Positions 5,665 to 7,119 of a stretch of 7,119 nt of DNA are shown piece by piece. Below the pieces are notes generated by a model that saw nothing but the letters and a program-made list of their open reading frames with translations, had not been told where the DNA came from and did no database searches. Origin of the DNA: an uncultured Eubacterium sp. (GTDB taxonomy: Bacteria > Bacillota > Clostridia > Lachnospirales > Lachnospiraceae); NCBI GenBank assembly GCA_910586445.1, contig CAJUHV010000036.1:31783-38901 (forward strand). The letters run 5' to 3'. Within the stretch, counting starts at the first letter, position 1. Each line of letters begins with the position of its first letter. A program made the position numbers and the translations under genes.

Positions 5665-6476
5665 ATGCTGCTGGGAAGTACAGTCTGAAACGGCTTGTAC
5701 TGATGCTGGCAGGCATACTGCTGATCGGCATGTGCGTAGCATTTTATCGTATGAGCGGGTTTGGCGTAGATCCATTTTCCTGTATGAACTTAGTACTCTA
5801 TCCGGTCAGTAACTGCACTGTCAGTGCCGGATATTTTGTCAGACTGTAAGGCGGAGGAAGGAGGCGATGCGGTGGCATCGTTGACTGACGACAACGCAGC
5901 AGATGGCAAAATAGACGGTGCTGAAAGTGTAGTTATTGGCCGAATGGAGTACTAGGTATCAGCGGATATTTAGGAATGTCATTTGGAAACTGGCAGCTTA
6001 TTATGAATGCAGTATTATTGATCATTGTATGGTTTACGGTAAGGCGCTTCATTGGGCTGGGCACGATTGTGAATATGATATTTGTAGGCTATACAGCTGA
6101 TTTTTTATGCTGGCTGTTTTTGGATCAGATGGGGATCTTGGTGAATACGCCGGTCAGAATTTTATTTCTGCTGCTTGGGACGCTGTTTGCCTCCATGGGC
6201 TGTGCCTGCTATATGCTGGCAGATGTGGGAATCTCACCTTATGACAGCGTAGCTTTCATTATTACAAAGTATACAGGCGAGAAAATCTCTTTTCGCCTGG
6301 CAAGGGTTTTATCGGATGTGACAGTTATGCTGGTTGGGATTGCATTCTGCGTAATGGCACATAATAGGATCTGGGAGATTGTCGGACTTGGTACGGTGGT
6401 CAATGCATGCTGTAACGGGCCGCTGATTCAGTTTTTCCGCGGCAGGCTGGAGGCCATGTTTGGACATGATTTTTAA
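5661..6476 (+). pseudogene. YczE/YyaS/YitT-like integral membrane protein gene, split by a MITE-like insertion
   Basis: The gene starts at TTG 5661, overlapping the galactosidase stop as TTGA, with GGAGGTGG at 5646-5653. It encodes residues 1-44, ending FGVDPFSCMNL at 5792. It resumes at 5955 with GISGYLGMSFGNWQLIMNAV and ends at 6476. Both parts are in the same frame. Removing 162 bp (the 160-bp element plus one TA) restores a 217-residue protein of normal family length. The G-x-DPF-x-x-x-NxGIS-x-x-LGxSFGxWQ block is characteristic of this multi-pass family of unknown function. About five hydrophobic membrane spans are visible (restored residues near 10-30, 53-72, 80-100, 109-130 and 159-180). 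The insertion adds three in-frame stops (5847, 5886, 5922). As it stands only a 62-residue stub or an unstarted C-terminal part is encoded: ATG 5976 has no properly spaced ribosome binding site. Confidence 0.88.
5793..5952. mobile_element. 160-bp MITE-like element, type 2, inside the membrane protein gene
   Basis: The boundaries are fixed by the reading frame of the split gene. TA flanks both sides (5791-5792 and 5953-5954). The terminal inverted repeats are long and imperfect: 5793-5841 pairs with 5904-5952 at about 38 of 49 positions, beginning GTACTC and ending GAGTAC. Seven of the eleven mismatches would be G-U pairs in the + strand RNA, so a transcript should fold into a long hairpin. 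The centre (5842-5903) holds GGAGGAAGGAGG (5853-5864), seven bases before a GTG at 5872. That GTG opens a 27-codon frame ending in TAG at the right junction (5953-5955). It has no transposase and is unrelated in sequence to the element at 3022. Confidence 0.9.
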
Positions 6477-6519
6477 CAGAAAAATGCTGTTTACAAGGAA
6501 ACTGGCAGCTTTTTAATAT

Positions 6520-6564
6520 CGCCGTCCGCATGGGCAGAGGCTCTGCCTGTGGGGCGGCGGTTTT
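6520..6564 (+). terminator. Probable rho-independent terminator
   Basis: A GC-rich hairpin pairs CGCCGTCCGCATGGGCAGA (6520-6538) with TCTGCCTGTGGGGCGGCG (6542-6559), with a few G-U pairs and a bulge, followed by TTTT (6561-6564). The T-tract is short. A weaker stem-like stretch with five T bases precedes it at 6486-6514. Its place between the membrane protein gene and the lipoprotein gene fits a unit end. Confidence 0.6.
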
Positions 6565-6585
6565 GAGATGGGGGAGGTGTCAAAA

Positions 6586-7119
6586 ATGAGGAGAATTATT
6601 TATGTTATGCTTATGACAATTTTCTGTTCCAGACTGCTTTCAGGCTGTGGACAGAAAACAGTGGAGGAACCGCTTGCTGTATATTCGTTCAGCGGGGAAA
6701 ATGAAATGTTCTCCATCTTAAATGGCGTGGCGGTTTTGAACTCGGAGCAGGAAATATTTTATGGCGGTGATTTTAGGGAAAAATCAGAGATTTTTACTGA
6801 TATTACTGCGTATGCCGCAACTCTTTATATAGCTGCCGGCGATAAAGAAAGAGAGCTGCTGTCCAATAGTGTAGAAGATCTGACGGGCGAAACGATAAAT
6901 ATTCCAGAAAAGATCGGAAAAGTATCTGGGGACATTCTGAAAGAAACAGAAGTGGATGAACTGCAGAATAATTTGTTTTTTAAGCTGGAAGTGACACATT
7001 TGGATGGGAAGAAAGACGAATATCAGCTGCAGTTAACCTTGACAGATGTTACGGAAAGAGATGGCAGAGGCTGTAAATTTTTCTGTGTCTATGGAGGAAG
7101 AATCCTTCCGATAAGATTC
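6586..7119 (+). CDS. Lipoprotein of unknown function (3' end outside the window)
   Basis: The frame opens at ATG 6586 and stays open for 178 codons to the window edge, so the protein is incomplete. The ribosome binding site GGGGGAGGTG (6570-6579) is strong and six bases upstream. The N-terminus is MRRIIYVMLMTIFCSRLLSG followed by Cys21: a short basic start, a hydrophobic stretch and an LLSGC lipobox. It should therefore be lipid-anchored to the outer face of the membrane after signal peptidase II cleavage. The rest is hydrophilic, with alternating strand-like segments (AVYSFSGENEMFSILNGVAV at 31-50, LFFKLEVTHLDGKKDEYQLQ later). I recognise no domain. It lies just after a terminator-like hairpin, so it may be its own unit. 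Confidence 0.85.
   Translation, partial: MRRIIYVMLMTIFCSRLLSGCGQKTVEEPLAVYSFSGENEMFSILNGVAVLNSEQEIFYGGDFREKSEIFTDITAYAATLYIAAGDKERELLSNSVEDLTGETINIPEKIGKVSGDILKETEVDELQNNLFFKLEVTHLDGKKDEYQLQLTLTDVTERDGRGCKFFCVYGGRILPIRF

Noticed and set aside
5976..6476. Separate intact 166-residue membrane protein
   Set aside because: It lacks the family N-terminus and has no properly spaced ribosome binding site; it is the 3' part of the split gene.

Overview
This looks like a chromosomal segment from a low-to-mid-GC Gram-positive Clostridia member, most likely a gut Lachnospiraceae. The evidence is the strong GGAGG-type ribosome binding sites, a TTG start, a GH36 alpha-galactosidase paired with an AraC-type regulator, a YczE/YitT-like membrane protein and a lipobox lipoprotein. 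The organism call is an inference from gene style; no marker gene fixes it. All genes lie on the + strand.

Layout: 1-296 is a 33-bp minisatellite cut by the window edge. It runs into the ribosome binding site of a pyroglutamyl-peptidase I gene (pcp, 326-970). Next is an uncharacterised 252-residue protein (984-1742) that resembles a family I know as SF0329. The gap 1743-2110 holds two more, unrelated tandem arrays (18-bp and 17-bp periods). The second array supplies the Shine-Dalgarno site of an AraC-family regulator (2111-3022). The stop codon of that regulator sits at the TA target of a 160-bp palindromic MITE-like element (3022-3181). A promoter-like region follows, then a complete GH36 alpha-galactosidase (3436-5664). 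A YczE/YitT-like membrane protein gene is coupled to its 3' end by overlap, but it is split by a second, unrelated 160-bp TA-flanked MITE-like element (5793-5952). A GC-rich hairpin (6520-6560) closes that unit. The window ends inside a gene for a small lipoprotein (6586 to the edge).

How the parts work together: the AraC regulator and the alpha-galactosidase form a classic sugar-responsive pair for alpha-galactosides such as melibiose or raffinose-type sugars. The galactosidase has no signal peptide, so it should act on imported oligosaccharides. Pcp trims N-terminal pyroglutamate from peptides and has no evident link to sugar use.

The most notable signals are two different 160-bp, TA-flanked, palindromic elements within 3 kb, one at a stop codon and one splitting a membrane-protein gene. 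Removing 162 bp restores that gene's reading frame exactly. Isolated copies of one element's terminal sequence occur elsewhere, and three different minisatellites lie within the first 2.1 kb. I do not see a complete new multi-gene system. The interest lies in the small non-autonomous elements and the repeat arrays at gene edges.
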